Assembly: GCA_031287565.1 (NCBI GenBank)
Contig: JAITSS010000077.1
Coordinates: forward strand, 1 to 57,367
Source of the DNA: Desulfobulbaceae bacterium
GTDB taxonomy: Bacteria; Desulfobacterota; Desulfobulbia; Desulfobulbales; Desulfocapsaceae
Length of the DNA stretch: 57,367 nt
Direction: 5' to 3'
Each line of letters starts with the position of its first letter. Within the stretch, counting starts at the first letter, position 1. The position numbers and the translations under genes were made by a program. The notes beneath the pieces are model-generated. The model saw only the letters and a program-made list of their open reading frames with translations. It was not told the DNA's origin and did not search any database. Positions 15,260 to 24,862 of the stretch are shown here, one piece after another.

Positions 15260-18200
15260 TCATGCAAAAATTTCCCGTAATTCGGTATCGCTTAGTTTGC
15301 CGAGCCAATTTTCGCCAGTGGCGACGGTCAGATCGGCCAGATGTTTTTTCTTCTGGATCATTTCGTCGATGCGTTCTTCAAAAGTATCTTGACAAATCAG
15401 ACGGTGCGCCATGACGTTTTTTTTCTGGCCAAGGCGATAGGCGCGGTCGGTGGCCTGGTTTTCCACCGCTGGATTCCACCACAAATCATAGTGAATGACC
15501 TGGCTGGCGGCGGTCAGGTTCAGGCCGGTTCCCGCCGCTTTCAACGACAGGATGAAGAAGCGATCGGCGTGTCCATTCTGAAAAGCATCGACGAGTTCCT
15601 CGCGTTTTTTCACCCCAAGGCCGCCGTGATAAAAGAGCGGTTTCTCTCCGAAACGCTCGTCTATGAACCGCTCCAGCAAATCGCCCATTTCACGGAATTG
15701 GGTAAAAATCAGCGCTTTTTCGCCGCTCTCGGCGATGCTGTCGAGCAGGTCGAACAGCAACTCGATTTTACCGGACAGGGCTGGATTAAAGTCGTCGTTT
15801 TTTAGAAATTGCGTCGGATGATTGCATATTTGTTTTAGGGCGAGAATCATCTGCAAAATCAACCCCTGGCGCTTGAACATTGAATGGCTGTCGCCCTCAT
15901 CGTCCACGTTTTCGATTTCCCTCATCGCCGCGCTCACGGTTTTCTCGTACAAGGCGGCTTGCTGTTTGGTCAGGCGAGCGTACTGATTCTGCTCAATTTT
16001 CTCTGGCAGGTCGGCAATAATTGATTTGTCCGATTTCATACGCCGCATGATAAAAGGGGCGGTAATTTTTTTGAATTTTTCCACCACATCGGCGTCGCCA
16101 GCCACCTGGATCGGCGTGGCGTATTCTTCTTTGAAACCCTTCGCCGTCCCCAAATAGCCTCGATTGGCGTAATCCATAATCGACCAAAATTCCGACAGGC
16201 GGTTTTCAACCGGCGTGCCGCTCATGGCGATACGAATATCGGCTGGGATGCTTTTGACCGCTTTCGTTTGGGCGGCGTCGTGATTTTTGATGTTCTGGGC
16301 TTCGTCGATGACCATGAGCCGCCATTTCATTTTTTTCAAAATTGGGGCGTCGGCGCGAAGCAAACCATAGGTGGTCAGAAGCACATCGGCAGTAAATTCC
16401 GTCAGGTCGCGGTTCGTTCCATGAAAAATATGCGCGGAAAGCGTCGGCGCGAAGCGCGTGATTTCCGCCTGCCAGTTGGCGAGAAGCCCGGTCGGCGCCA
16501 CCACCAAGGCCCGATGTTTTTCGTCTATGGTTTTTTCTTCCTTGAATTTCTGCAAAAGGGCCAGCACCTGCACGGTTTTGCCCAGCCCCATATCGTCGGC
16601 GAGGATACTGCCGAAACCGATGCGGCTGTTGCGGTACATCCAGGAAAATCCCCGAACCTGATAGGGACGCAAAGTGGCGCGCAGGCCGTCAGGAAGCGCT
16701 ACCTCCTCCTGCGCAGTCAGCTCGTGCGCCAGTTTCAGCGCCTCTTCGGTCAGCGCGACTGGCGTGCCCTCGTACTCGCCTGACAAGGCGACCTGCAATA
16801 AACGCTCTGGCGAAAGCGGTTTTTCACCAGCCAGGGCTTGGCGCAAGCGTTCCAGGTCGCCGTCGTCCAGATAAAAGTAACGCTCGCGGAATTTGAATAA
16901 ACGCGAGGCTTTGCGCATCAACTGCAAGAAATCCTCTTCGGAAACTAGTTGATCGCCCAAGGCCACCTGCCAATCGAAATCGAAAATGTCCCAGAAATGC
17001 AGAAATGCTCCGCCGTCGCTCTTTTTTTTCAGGCGTGGCGCGGCTTTCGGTTTAACCAAACCGCGCAAGGCCTGCGGCAAAACGATATTGATCGCCAAAA
17101 GCCGCGCCGCCGGCAGCGCATCAAGAAAAAATGGGGCGAATTCCTCGGCGGAAAAACGCAGCGGCTCTTTGGCCCCGGCGTTGATATAGCGGTCCAGCCC
17201 CTGGATGAACGGACTCAACAGCGAAACGCTTTGCAGAATTTTGAGGCGATCTTTTTCGTATTGTTTTTCCTTCAGAATTTTCGCGAGCGGTGTCAGCGGA
17301 ACATCTGGGTCGGACGGATTTTCGACGCTGACATCGAGGGCGAAACGCTCATCCGCTTCCTCTGAGATGACGAGCGTCAGTTTGCGTTTATCGACGCCTA
17401 GATGGAAACGATCCAGCCAAACCTTTATAGCGCCGGGCATCGCCTTTTCGCCGACTCCGCGTAGAAAATGGCGACCGCCATGAAAAAACAAATCGATAAA
17501 AAGATCGTCGTCCGGCTCAAGCAGCAAGTCGAGGATGGCGCCCAAAAACCGCGACAGCAACAGTTCGCCTGGATTGGCCGGAAAAAACAGCGGCTCATCG
17601 TCGGAGAGCGTTTTCTTCGCCGACAAAAGATCGGGCGGCATGAGAACAGCGAGTTTTTCCACGAGCGTTCTGACCGCTTCATCCATGGTCGCGGCGGCCC
17701 AGCGAATCATGAATTTTTCATCGGCCAACAAAACGATATGAGGAACGACCGCGCTGTTCGCCAGCAAATGCAAGGCGGCGAACAGAATTCTGTGGCAGGC
17801 GGCGACCGTCGGATGATAATCCACGAGATATTCCGGCGTGAGTCCGGAAAGCGCCGCGAGCAGAGAGGGAAATTTTGTCAGTTTGTGTCCTTCGCCGCCG
17901 ATGCGCAGTTGGTTGCTCGCATTGATGGTCAAAGAAAGACGGCTTCTTTTCCCCAAACCCGTGGCTGGCGCGTCGCACGCTTTGGCCAAATCCAAACGTC
18001 CGGCCAGAATGCGCCGCGCTCCTTTGTTGGCGCGGGTCAGACAATGGGCGTATTTTCCACGAAAATCGCCACTGGGATAAAACGGCGGCGCGGCGGTCAG
18101 TAATTGAAGTAGGGGCGCGCCGATATTTTCCAACCGGGAAAAATCGAGCCGCTTGTAGACGGCGGATGCCTCCCAGGGCGTTTGCCGCTTCGGTTCCGGC

Positions 18201-18766
18201 GCAAGCAAATTCGGGAAAAAGAGGATTTCCGTCGCGGCGTGGTCATCGGCCACCAGACCGCGTTGATTCAGTTCGGTGAGCAAATCAATTTGATGCAGCG
18301 TAAACACGAGAAACGGATCATTGTCGATTTCCCGGCTGAGCACATAAATCACCGCCGCCAGATGTTTGCACGGCACCGCCCAATCCGGGCAGGAGCAATT
18401 CATTTTGAAATCGGTCCACTGGCGGGGAAAGACCTTCAGACCCAGGTCTTCGGCGATGGCCAGTATCTGCGGGTCAAGTTCGCGGTTCAGCAGTTTGGAA
18501 ATGATGGCTGGCAAAGCGACCAGTTTGTCGATCAGTCGCCGCCGCTGCTCTGTGGTGAAGGGCGGCACGACAATCTTCACCGTATACGGCGTGGTCCGCG
18601 TTCCCTTTACCTTGGCGTTGATGCTGTTGACCTCGATTGTAATTTCTTTGACGCGACCGCCTCTGGCGTAGGTCGCGCCGCGCGGCAGACGGTTGTCGTA
18701 ATCGACATTTTCCAAAGAACGCAACCAGTTCTCGCCCCACCAGGTTTTGCCGAATTTTTCCGCCAT
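15260..18766 (-). CDS. SNF2-family DNA helicase with SWIM zinc finger
   Basis: This 1168-residue protein has a SWIM zinc-binding motif near residue 120-140 (CSC then CKHL). A long region of unknown fold precedes the SNF2 ATPase: Walker A DDMGLGKT, VVAPTGLLANW, DEAQ box VIDEAQNIKNH, and helicase C-terminal lobe with IFTQFREM and WWNPAVENQATDRAYRLGQ. Such proteins are ATP-driven DNA translocases found widely in bacteria with little functional study. It lies 30 bases after aroC and 4 bases before aroD, an unusual position inside a shikimate operon. All catalytic motifs are intact. Confidence 0.92.
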   Translation of the reverse strand: MAEKFGKTWWGENWLRSLENVDYDNRLPRGATYARGGRVKEITIEVNSINAKVKGTRTTPYTVKIVVPPFTTEQRRRLIDKLVALPAIISKLLNRELDPQILAIAEDLGLKVFPRQWTDFKMNCSCPDWAVPCKHLAAVIYVLSREIDNDPFLVFTLHQIDLLTELNQRGLVADDHAATEILFFPNLLAPEPKRQTPWEASAVYKRLDFSRLENIGAPLLQLLTAAPPFYPSGDFRGKYAHCLTRANKGARRILAGRLDLAKACDAPATGLGKRSRLSLTINASNQLRIGGEGHKLTKFPSLLAALSGLTPEYLVDYHPTVAACHRILFAALHLLANSAVVPHIVLLADEKFMIRWAAATMDEAVRTLVEKLAVLMPPDLLSAKKTLSDDEPLFFPANPGELLLSRFLGAILDLLLEPDDDLFIDLFFHGGRHFLRGVGEKAMPGAIKVWLDRFHLGVDKRKLTLVISEEADERFALDVSVENPSDPDVPLTPLAKILKEKQYEKDRLKILQSVSLLSPFIQGLDRYINAGAKEPLRFSAEEFAPFFLDALPAARLLAINIVLPQALRGLVKPKAAPRLKKKSDGGAFLHFWDIFDFDWQVALGDQLVSEEDFLQLMRKASRLFKFRERYFYLDDGDLERLRQALAGEKPLSPERLLQVALSGEYEGTPVALTEEALKLAHELTAQEEVALPDGLRATLRPYQVRGFSWMYRNSRIGFGSILADDMGLGKTVQVLALLQKFKEEKTIDEKHRALVVAPTGLLANWQAEITRFAPTLSAHIFHGTNRDLTEFTADVLLTTYGLLRADAPILKKMKWRLMVIDEAQNIKNHDAAQTKAVKSIPADIRIAMSGTPVENRLSEFWSIMDYANRGYLGTAKGFKEEYATPIQVAGDADVVEKFKKITAPFIMRRMKSDKSIIADLPEKIEQNQYARLTKQQAALYEKTVSAAMREIENVDDEGDSHSMFKRQGLILQMILALKQICNHPTQFLKNDDFNPALSGKIELLFDLLDSIAESGEKALIFTQFREMGDLLERFIDERFGEKPLFYHGGLGVKKREELVDAFQNGHADRFFILSLKAAGTGLNLTAASQVIHYDLWWNPAVENQATDRAYRLGQKKNVMAHRLICQDTFEERIDEMIQKKKHLADLTVATGENWLGKLSDTELREIFA

Positions 18767-18796
18767 GTCGCTCGCCTAAAAAGGTTACTCTCGTGA

Positions 18797-19900
18797 TTAT
18801 TCCGGGATTGCCATGAAGAAAGCCCGCCGCGCTTCCTGGCGCATAGCCAGGTCAACGAGCGTCAAGGCGGTCAGCGCTTCGACAATCGGCACAGCCCGTG
18901 GCGCGACGCAGGGATCATGTCGGCCTTTGGCGGCGAGAATCGCCTCGTTGCCCGCCGCATCCACGGTGCGCTGCTCGCGGCCAATGGTGGCGGTCGGCTT
19001 GAAGGCGACGCGGAAATACACCATCTCGCCGTTGGAAATGCCACCTTGGACGCCGCCAGAATAGTTGGTCGCGGTGCCGATGCGGCCGTTTTTGTTGATG
19101 AATGGGTCGTTATGCTGTGAACCGCGCAGGCGGCTGCCCGCGAAACCGGAGCCGATTTCAAAGCCTTTGCTTGCGGGAATCGCTAGCATCGCCTGGGCCA
19201 GTTTCGCTTCAAGTTTGTCATATACCGGTTCGCCCCAACCGGCGGCAACGCCGCGCACGACACAGGCGATAATCCCGCCGACCGAGTCTTTTTCCTCCTT
19301 GGCGGCGCCGATGACGGCGCGCATGGCGGCGGCGGATGTTTGATCGGGGCAGCGGACGTCCGTCGCATCGACCAGCTCGCGGCTGATGGTCGCCATGTCC
19401 GGCGGCGGGCAATCAATGTCGCCGACGGCGGCGACCCAGGCGACAATCTCAACGCCGTAACAGGCGCGGAGGATTTTTTCGGCCACCGCGCCTGCCGCCA
19501 CCGAGGCGATGGTTTCCCTGGCGCTGGCCCGACCACCGCCGGAGGCGGCGCGGATGCCGTATTTCGCGTGGTAGGTAAAATCGGCGTGCGACGGTCGGAA
19601 GAGGGCGGCCATCTCGCCGTAATCGCCGGGGCGCTGGTCGGCGTTATACACCACCAAAGCGATAGGTGTTCCCAGAGTGCGACCGTTTTCGACCCCGGAA
19701 AGAATCGTCACCCGGTCGCCTTCCTTGCGCCCGGTGGTTAACGCGCTCTGGCCGGGCCGCCGCCTGTCGAGCAGCGGCTGAATATCCGATTCGTTAAGGG
19801 CCAGACCCGGCGGACAGCCGTCGATGATAAGGCCTATCGCCTGGCCGTGTGATTCGCCGAAGGTGCTGATTCTGAACAGTGTGCCGAAGGCGCTGGACAT
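18797..19900 (-). CDS. aroC: Chorismate synthase
   Basis: The 367-residue enzyme converts EPSP to chorismate with reduced FMN. It carries the family signatures: [10 protein letters not shown] near the start, [20 protein letters not shown], and GSQHNDPF before [14 protein letters not shown]. Length fits the family. The start has the run GGGGGG about 7 bases upstream. It is the first gene of the aroC-SNF2-aroD group. The chorismate it produces is also the substrate of the pabAB enzymes encoded at 31397-33444. Confidence 0.97.
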   Translation of the reverse strand: MSSAFGTLFRISTFGESHGQAIGLIIDGCPPGLALNESDIQPLLDRRRPGQSALTTGRKEGDRVTILSGVENGRTLGTPIALVVYNADQRPGDYGEMAALFRPSHADFTYHAKYGIRAASGGGRASARETIASVAAGAVAEKILRACYGVEIVAWVAAVGDIDCPPPDMATISRELVDATDVRCPDQTSAAAMRAVIGAAKEEKDSVGGIIACVVRGVAAGWGEPVYDKLEAKLAQAMLAIPASKGFEIGSGFAGSRLRGSQHNDPFINKNGRIGTATNYSGGVQGGISNGEMVYFRVAFKPTATIGREQRTVDAAGNEAILAAKGRHDPCVAPRAVPIVEALTALTLVDLAMRQEARRAFFMAIPE

Positions 19901-19913
19901 GCTTTCCCCCCTT

Positions 19914-19929
19914 GTTCATTTATTTGAAC
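19914..19929. promoter_or_regulatory. Inverted repeat just upstream of aroC
   Basis: GTTCA-N6-TGAAC lies 14-29 bases before the aroC start codon, next to its Shine-Dalgarno sequence, and could act as an operator. The rest of the 296-bp space up to 20196 holds a GAAACGTTTC palindrome (20133-20142) and a GCTCGCGAGC hairpin without a T run near 20165. I see no gene there. Confidence 0.25.
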
Positions 19930-20196
19930 GCCGCAATATGTTCCCCGCGCCATGTACCAGAAATGGGCGGAAACCGGAACCACCGTCAACCAAGCGCCGC
20001 GTTCTCCGGCATCGTTATCCAATCATGGGCGGAGTACCGAGATGAAAAACCGTGAACCATGGCGCTGAGGCGGCCAAACGGGAAAAAGCTGATGATTTGA
20101 TAGATTGATTCTGAGTGGAACGAAAACCACGGGAAACGTTTCGTCCCCTTTCGCTGATGAGCGCGGCTCGCGAGCGCGACCTGATTATTTGCCTGA

Positions 20197-21258
20197 TCAG
20201 TGGTTGAAGACGTTGACGATTAGCAGGAAGGCCGACTCATCTTTGACAAATACCTGCTGAATGTCGTAGTCGTAGCCGTCTTCAAGGTCCAAAGTCATTT
20301 TGACGCCGACCGGCTTCTTCTGCGCCGTCACCGCGACTTTTTGCACAAACTTGCCCGACATCGGCTGGTTGAGACCTTTTTTGACCGCCAGACGCATGTG
20401 GGGGAAGAAGCAGATGATCTGCGGTTTGCGGCCATCGCGGGCGGAAATTTCCGGGCTGGCGTAGCCATCAAGCTGCATTCGCAGCACGTCGCCGCCGGGG
20501 GTGGGCTGGGTGGTCAGCGAATAGCCGAACATCCGCGCCGCGCCGGGCGTCTCCACCGCATCGCCCGTGGTTTTGCCGCTTGACTCGGCGGGTGGTTCAG
20601 TGGCCGCAAAGGGACGGTCAAAAGGGGAAGACTTCGGCGTCGGCTCCGATGTTGGCGCGCTTTCGCTGGATTGCGTCGGTTTTTCTTTTTCAGCCGTTGG
20701 CCTGGGCGTTTCCTGTGATTTGATTCGGGATGCGCTTTGGTCGGGCGTCGCCGTTTCAGTCTGGCGCGGCGTCGGTTCGCTTGGCCTATCCGCTTCTTTT
20801 CTGGGCGCGGGTTGCGCCGAGGCCAGGATTTTTTCCGTCGGCGTCAGCGCGTTCTGGGCCAGACCTTTGCGGAATAACGTGACCCGCAGGGTGTGGCTGT
20901 CGCCGATGAATTCCTGGCTGTAATCAACCTCCATATCGGTCGGCAGGTCGAAGACCACTCTGGTCTTCATTGGATTTTGGTGGGTGGCGATGCGGATTGA
21001 TTGCAAAGCCGCGCCACGAACGCCGATCTTCTGCCGCCCCAGATAGCGGGCGCCGGGAAAATCGAAAACCAGGCGCGGCGATTTTCCGTCCAGCGAAAAA
21101 ATCGTCGGAGTACACGTGCCATCGAAGAAGAGATTCACCACTTCCCGGCCATCTTCGAGACTTTGGTTCGTTACCCGTTCCAACACGGCGGACAGCGCGT
21201 TTTTCGGCGCGCACGACAACAACATGGCCAGCAAAAATATATGCGCGAAAGTCTTCAT
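20197..21258 (-). CDS. AMIN domain-containing exported protein
   Basis: The 353-residue protein begins with a signal peptide (MKTFAHIFLLAMLLSCAPKNALSA) and an AMIN domain (about residues 22-115: VVNLFFDGTCTPTIFSL, RLVFDFPGARY, IRIATHQNPMKTRVVFDLP). A Pro/Thr/Ser-rich linker of about 110 residues follows, then a C-terminal segment that could be a second beta domain. AMIN domains localise periplasmic proteins to peptidoglycan or to secretin complexes. No amidase or secretin domain is attached. The Cys in LLSC could be a lipobox, making it a lipoprotein. The start at 21258 is chosen for the signal peptide; no good Shine-Dalgarno is visible. Confidence 0.78.
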   Translation of the reverse strand: MKTFAHIFLLAMLLSCAPKNALSAVLERVTNQSLEDGREVVNLFFDGTCTPTIFSLDGKSPRLVFDFPGARYLGRQKIGVRGAALQSIRIATHQNPMKTRVVFDLPTDMEVDYSQEFIGDSHTLRVTLFRKGLAQNALTPTEKILASAQPAPRKEADRPSEPTPRQTETATPDQSASRIKSQETPRPTAEKEKPTQSSESAPTSEPTPKSSPFDRPFAATEPPAESSGKTTGDAVETPGAARMFGYSLTTQPTPGGDVLRMQLDGYASPEISARDGRKPQIICFFPHMRLAVKKGLNQPMSGKFVQKVAVTAQKKPVGVKMTLDLEDGYDYDIQQVFVKDESAFLLIVNVFNH

Positions 21259-21424
21259 GTCGGGCTTGAACAATGAGGGGAAAAAAGGCCGCCGCCCATC
21301 GTGATTCTTGTTCAGGGCGAAGCAAATGTCAGATTGCTTACCGCATCGTCGCTTGAAAAGTCAAACGAATTTCAGTAAAGAAGACGCCCATGTAGCATTT
21401 TCCGTCCCTCTTCCCACAACCGTC

Positions 21425-23968
21425 ATGACCGAAAAATCCTTCCCGCGCCAGGTCGAACGGCCTGGCCGATACTTGGGTAATGAATTCAACAGCACGCGCA
21501 AATCCTGGCATGAAATATCTGTTCGTGGCGCGCTGGTTTTCCCCGACCTCTACGAGATCGGCATGTCACACCAGGGCTTGCAAATTCTCTATCATATAAT
21601 AAATGCTGAAAGGGATGCCCTGGCCGAGCGCTGTTACTGTCCGGACATCGACGCGGAACGGCTCTTACGCCAGAGCGCCGCGCCGCTTGTGTCGCTGGAA
21701 TCGGGCCGAGCGCTGGCCGATTTCGATTTTGTCGGCGTCACCTTGCCCTACGAGTTGTGCGACGGCAATATCCTGACGATTTTAGACCTCGCGGGCATCC
21801 CGTTTTACGCCGCCGAACGCGATGAACGCTTTCCTCTCATTCTGGGCGGCGGCGCGGGGGCCTTCAATCCGGAGCCGGTGGCCGATTTTTTTGACGCCAT
21901 CCTGCTTGGCGACGGTGAGGAAGCCATCCTCGACATTGTGCGTCTGTTGGTGGAACACAAAAAACAGCCATGCGCCAAGGCGACGCTGTTGCGACGCTTG
22001 GCGGCAATCGACGGCATCTATGTTCCATCGCTGTTCGTCGAAAAGGCGGGCACTCTCCAGCCGCTTGACCAATCGGTACGCTTGCCGCGCCGCCGCATTT
22101 TGCCGAAACTCGACCAATGCCGCCATCTGCTGAAACCCTTGGTACCGAACACGAAAATCGTCCATGACCGCCTGGGCCTGGAAATCGCCCGCGGCTGCGC
22201 CCGTGGTTGCCGATTTTGTCAGGCCGGGACCACCTATCGCCCGGTGCGCGAGCGCGACCCTGAGCAAATCATGACCATGGCCGAAGAGGGCATCGCCAAC
22301 TCCGGCTTTGAGGAACTGGCGCTTCTCTCACTTTCGACTGGCGATTATTCCTGCCTGCCGCAGCTTTTCCCGCGTTTGGTTGACCGTTTTGCCGAGAGCT
22401 TTGTCGGTGTCTCGCTGCCGTCGATGCGGGTTGGCACCCTAACTCCGGAAATCATGGAACAGATTCGCCGCGTGCGCAAAACCGGTTTCACGCTTGCGCC
22501 GGAGGCTGGCAGCGAACGCCTGCGCCTGGCTATCAATAAGGGAATCACCGAGGAAGACCTGGTGGCCACCTGCCAGGCGGCGTTCGCCCTCGGCTGGCAG
22601 GGCGTCAAACTCTATTTCATGATTGGCCTGCCCGGCGAAACGGCGGACGACATCCAGGCGATTATTGATTTGTGTCGCAGGATTCGCCTGGCCAGCGGCG
22701 CCTTCGGCGGCGGGAAGAAAAACGTCTCGATCAGTGTTGGCGTTTTCGTGCCGAAGGCGCACACGCCCTTCCAATGGCATGGACAACTCGGCATCGACGA
22801 AGGCCGCGAGCGCATCACTTTTTTGCGCGGCCATCTACCGAAGGGCGTCAGCATCAAATGGCAGATTCCTGAGCAGAGTTTTCTTGAAGGCGTCCTCGCG
22901 CGCGGCGACCGCAGCTTGGCCAAACTGATTGAAACCGCCTGGCGCATGGGCGCGCGGCTTGACGGCTGGTCGGAGCATTTTCGCCTGGCCACCTGGCGCG
23001 AAGCGGCGGCTCGTCTCGGCATGGTTCTGGAGGATTATCTGCGTCCGCGGCCGCTGGAGGCGCCTCTGCCCTGGTCGCACCTTGATTGCGGCGTGACAAC
23101 TGAATTTCTTTTGCGCGAGCGACAAAACAGCGAACAACACATTTACACGCCCGACTGCCGCTATCATGGTTGTCAGGCTTGCGGCGTCTGTGATTTCAAA
23201 ACCATTGCGCCCGTTGTCTACGATAAAGAGGCGGCGGCCGGGAAATCGTTGCCGGTGACGGTGCCGGAGAGCGCCAAAGAGGAAGCGCGGACGGAGAAAC
23301 GCCGTCCGCCCACTCGGCCTGACCAGGAACATCACAAATATCTGATCAGCTATCGCCGCGTCGGCGCTATCGCCTTTCTGGGGCATCTCGACATGCTGCA
23401 AATCATCTTTCGCTCTTTGCGGCGAGCAGGCATCGAGACCAATTTTTCCGAAGGCTTCAATCCATCGCCCAAAGTGTCGTTTTCGCCAGCCCTGCCCGTG
23501 GGCACGGAAAGCGAATGCGAATATTTCCTTGTCGATTCGCCGCGCCCGCTGCCACATTCAGAGGAAATCCTGGCCAGGTTGAATGCGGCGCTGCCGCCGG
23601 GACTGGCGGCCACCGCCATCAGCAGGCATCCAGGCCGCGTTCCGCAGAGCATCGTCTGCGATTATGAGATAACAGGCGTCGCGCCGCTGGAGGATTATGC
23701 CGATTCCCTGACAAAATTCATTGATGCGACGAGCCGCATGGTCGAGCGCGAGCGCAAAGGCAAAACCCGACTGGTGGACATCCGGCCGCTGGTCGCCGCC
23801 TGCGCCGTCGATGGAGAAGTCATCAGATTGACTCTGAACTACCACGGCGGTGAATCGGGTGTGAAGCCGCTGGAAGCGCTGGCGGAGATTTTCGCTTTGC
23901 CACCGCAACGACTGACGGCGGCGCGAACCCGGAAAATCGCCTGGCGTCCGCTGCCCGCCATGGTGTAA
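21425..23968 (+). CDS. B12-binding-type radical SAM protein fused to DUF2344 (TIGR03960/TIGR03936 type)
   Basis: The 847-residue protein begins with RYLGNEFNSTRKSW, followed by a cobalamin-binding-like Rossmann region (LILGGGAGAFNPEPVADFFD). The radical SAM core has cluster ligands CARGCRFC. After a Cys-containing linker (CRYHGCQACGVC), the C-terminal 230 residues form the DUF2344 domain (YLISYRRVGAIAFLGHLDMLQIIFRSLRRA, SEGFNPSPKVSF). This fused form is common in deltaproteobacteria; its substrate is unknown, and links to RNA processing have been suggested from neighbourhoods. I place the start at ATG 21425 because family homology begins right after it, although no clear Shine-Dalgarno precedes it. 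Confidence 0.87.
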   Translation: MTEKSFPRQVERPGRYLGNEFNSTRKSWHEISVRGALVFPDLYEIGMSHQGLQILYHIINAERDALAERCYCPDIDAERLLRQSAAPLVSLESGRALADFDFVGVTLPYELCDGNILTILDLAGIPFYAAERDERFPLILGGGAGAFNPEPVADFFDAILLGDGEEAILDIVRLLVEHKKQPCAKATLLRRLAAIDGIYVPSLFVEKAGTLQPLDQSVRLPRRRILPKLDQCRHLLKPLVPNTKIVHDRLGLEIARGCARGCRFCQAGTTYRPVRERDPEQIMTMAEEGIANSGFEELALLSLSTGDYSCLPQLFPRLVDRFAESFVGVSLPSMRVGTLTPEIMEQIRRVRKTGFTLAPEAGSERLRLAINKGITEEDLVATCQAAFALGWQGVKLYFMIGLPGETADDIQAIIDLCRRIRLASGAFGGGKKNVSISVGVFVPKAHTPFQWHGQLGIDEGRERITFLRGHLPKGVSIKWQIPEQSFLEGVLARGDRSLAKLIETAWRMGARLDGWSEHFRLATWREAAARLGMVLEDYLRPRPLEAPLPWSHLDCGVTTEFLLRERQNSEQHIYTPDCRYHGCQACGVCDFKTIAPVVYDKEAAAGKSLPVTVPESAKEEARTEKRRPPTRPDQEHHKYLISYRRVGAIAFLGHLDMLQIIFRSLRRAGIETNFSEGFNPSPKVSFSPALPVGTESECEYFLVDSPRPLPHSEEILARLNAALPPGLAATAISRHPGRVPQSIVCDYEITGVAPLEDYADSLTKFIDATSRMVERERKGKTRLVDIRPLVAACAVDGEVIRLTLNYHGGESGVKPLEALAEIFALPPQRLTAARTRKIAWRPLPAMV

Positions 23969-24081
23969 TTTTGCCAAAAGCTAACTTTTTCTGATACCAT
24001 TTCTCTCGTATTTCACGATGCTGAAATCAAATCGTCTGGCGATATTTTTCTTTTCCTTTCTTTTTCCGATGAGGTGTTCCC

Positions 24082-24786
24082 GTGCATAAACGATGGATGA
24101 CTGTCCTCCTGGCAGGTTGCGTTCTGGTCGCGCTGTCTATGGTCGTCGCCGACGCCTTCGCCGCCCAATCGACCAAAGATGTGACCGCTTCCCCGAAACT
24201 GAAGCAGGAAAGCCTGCAAAAAGTCGGCGCGCAGCCCATTGAAAACGACAGTGAATACGTCATCGGCCACGGCGATGTGTTGGGCGTCAGCGTCTACGGC
24301 GAGGGCGATATGGCCGCCGGTGATGACGCCGCCGCTGGTGACAAAAAGGGCGGCAACGGCGTCACGGTGCGTCTTGACGGCCGCATCTCTTTGAAACACG
24401 TCGGCGACGTGCAGGCGGCGGGCCTGACGCCGACCCAATTGGCCGATATGCTGAAGACGCTGTTCGCCACCGTCTACGACGATCCGGTGGTGACAGTGGT
24501 GCTGCAAAAGAGCGAAAGCCAGCGCTACACCGTGATGGGCAAGGTGGCCAAACCCGGCGTCTACCCGATCAATTATCCCATCAACCTGGTGCAGGCGATT
24601 GCCGAATGCGGCGGCTTCGACCAGTGGGCCAACTCGGAAGTGACCGTCGTGCGCAAGGACAGCAAAGACCTGACCAAGGATTTTCAAGGCAATACCCTGA
24701 AATTTGACTACGATGATTTCCTGGCCGGGAAAAAACTTGAACGCAACGTTATCCTCAAGTCGGGCGATATTGTCATCGTCCACTGA
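24082..24786 (+). CDS. Polysaccharide export protein (Wza/XrtA-associated type)
   Basis: The 234-residue protein starts at GTG 24082 behind GAGGTG. It has a signal peptide (residues 1-27) and the Poly_export domain (YVIGHGDVLGVSVYGEGDM, VRLDGRISLKHVGDVQAAGLTPTQLADMLK). An SLBB-type repeat follows (YTVMGKVAKPGVYPINYPINLVQAI). It would form an outer-membrane or periplasmic channel part for an exopolysaccharide. It is shorter than E. coli Wza and fits the export proteins found with exosortases. It is the first gene of the exosortase locus; no glycosyltransferases are nearby. Confidence 0.87.
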   Translation: MHKRWMTVLLAGCVLVALSMVVADAFAAQSTKDVTASPKLKQESLQKVGAQPIENDSEYVIGHGDVLGVSVYGEGDMAAGDDAAAGDKKGGNGVTVRLDGRISLKHVGDVQAAGLTPTQLADMLKTLFATVYDDPVVTVVLQKSESQRYTVMGKVAKPGVYPINYPINLVQAIAECGGFDQWANSEVTVVRKDSKDLTKDFQGNTLKFDYDDFLAGKKLERNVILKSGDIVIVH

Positions 24787-24862
24787 GCCGCTCCGCTTGG
24801 CCTGAAGCGGCGATTATCCCTCCACCTCCAGGCCGAGCGTCCTTTTGCCTAACGCCATTTTT

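Noticed and set aside
14659..15414. Plus-strand frame of 251 codons over aroD
   Set aside because: Antisense to aroD and the helicase end; composition is that of a shadow frame.
18182..18796. Plus-strand frame over the N-terminal part of the helicase gene
   Set aside because: Antisense shadow; the helicase start and SWIM motif are well supported.
20160..20185. GC-rich hairpin after the AMIN gene as a terminator
   Set aside because: The stem GCTCGCGAGC is not followed by T residues on the minus strand.
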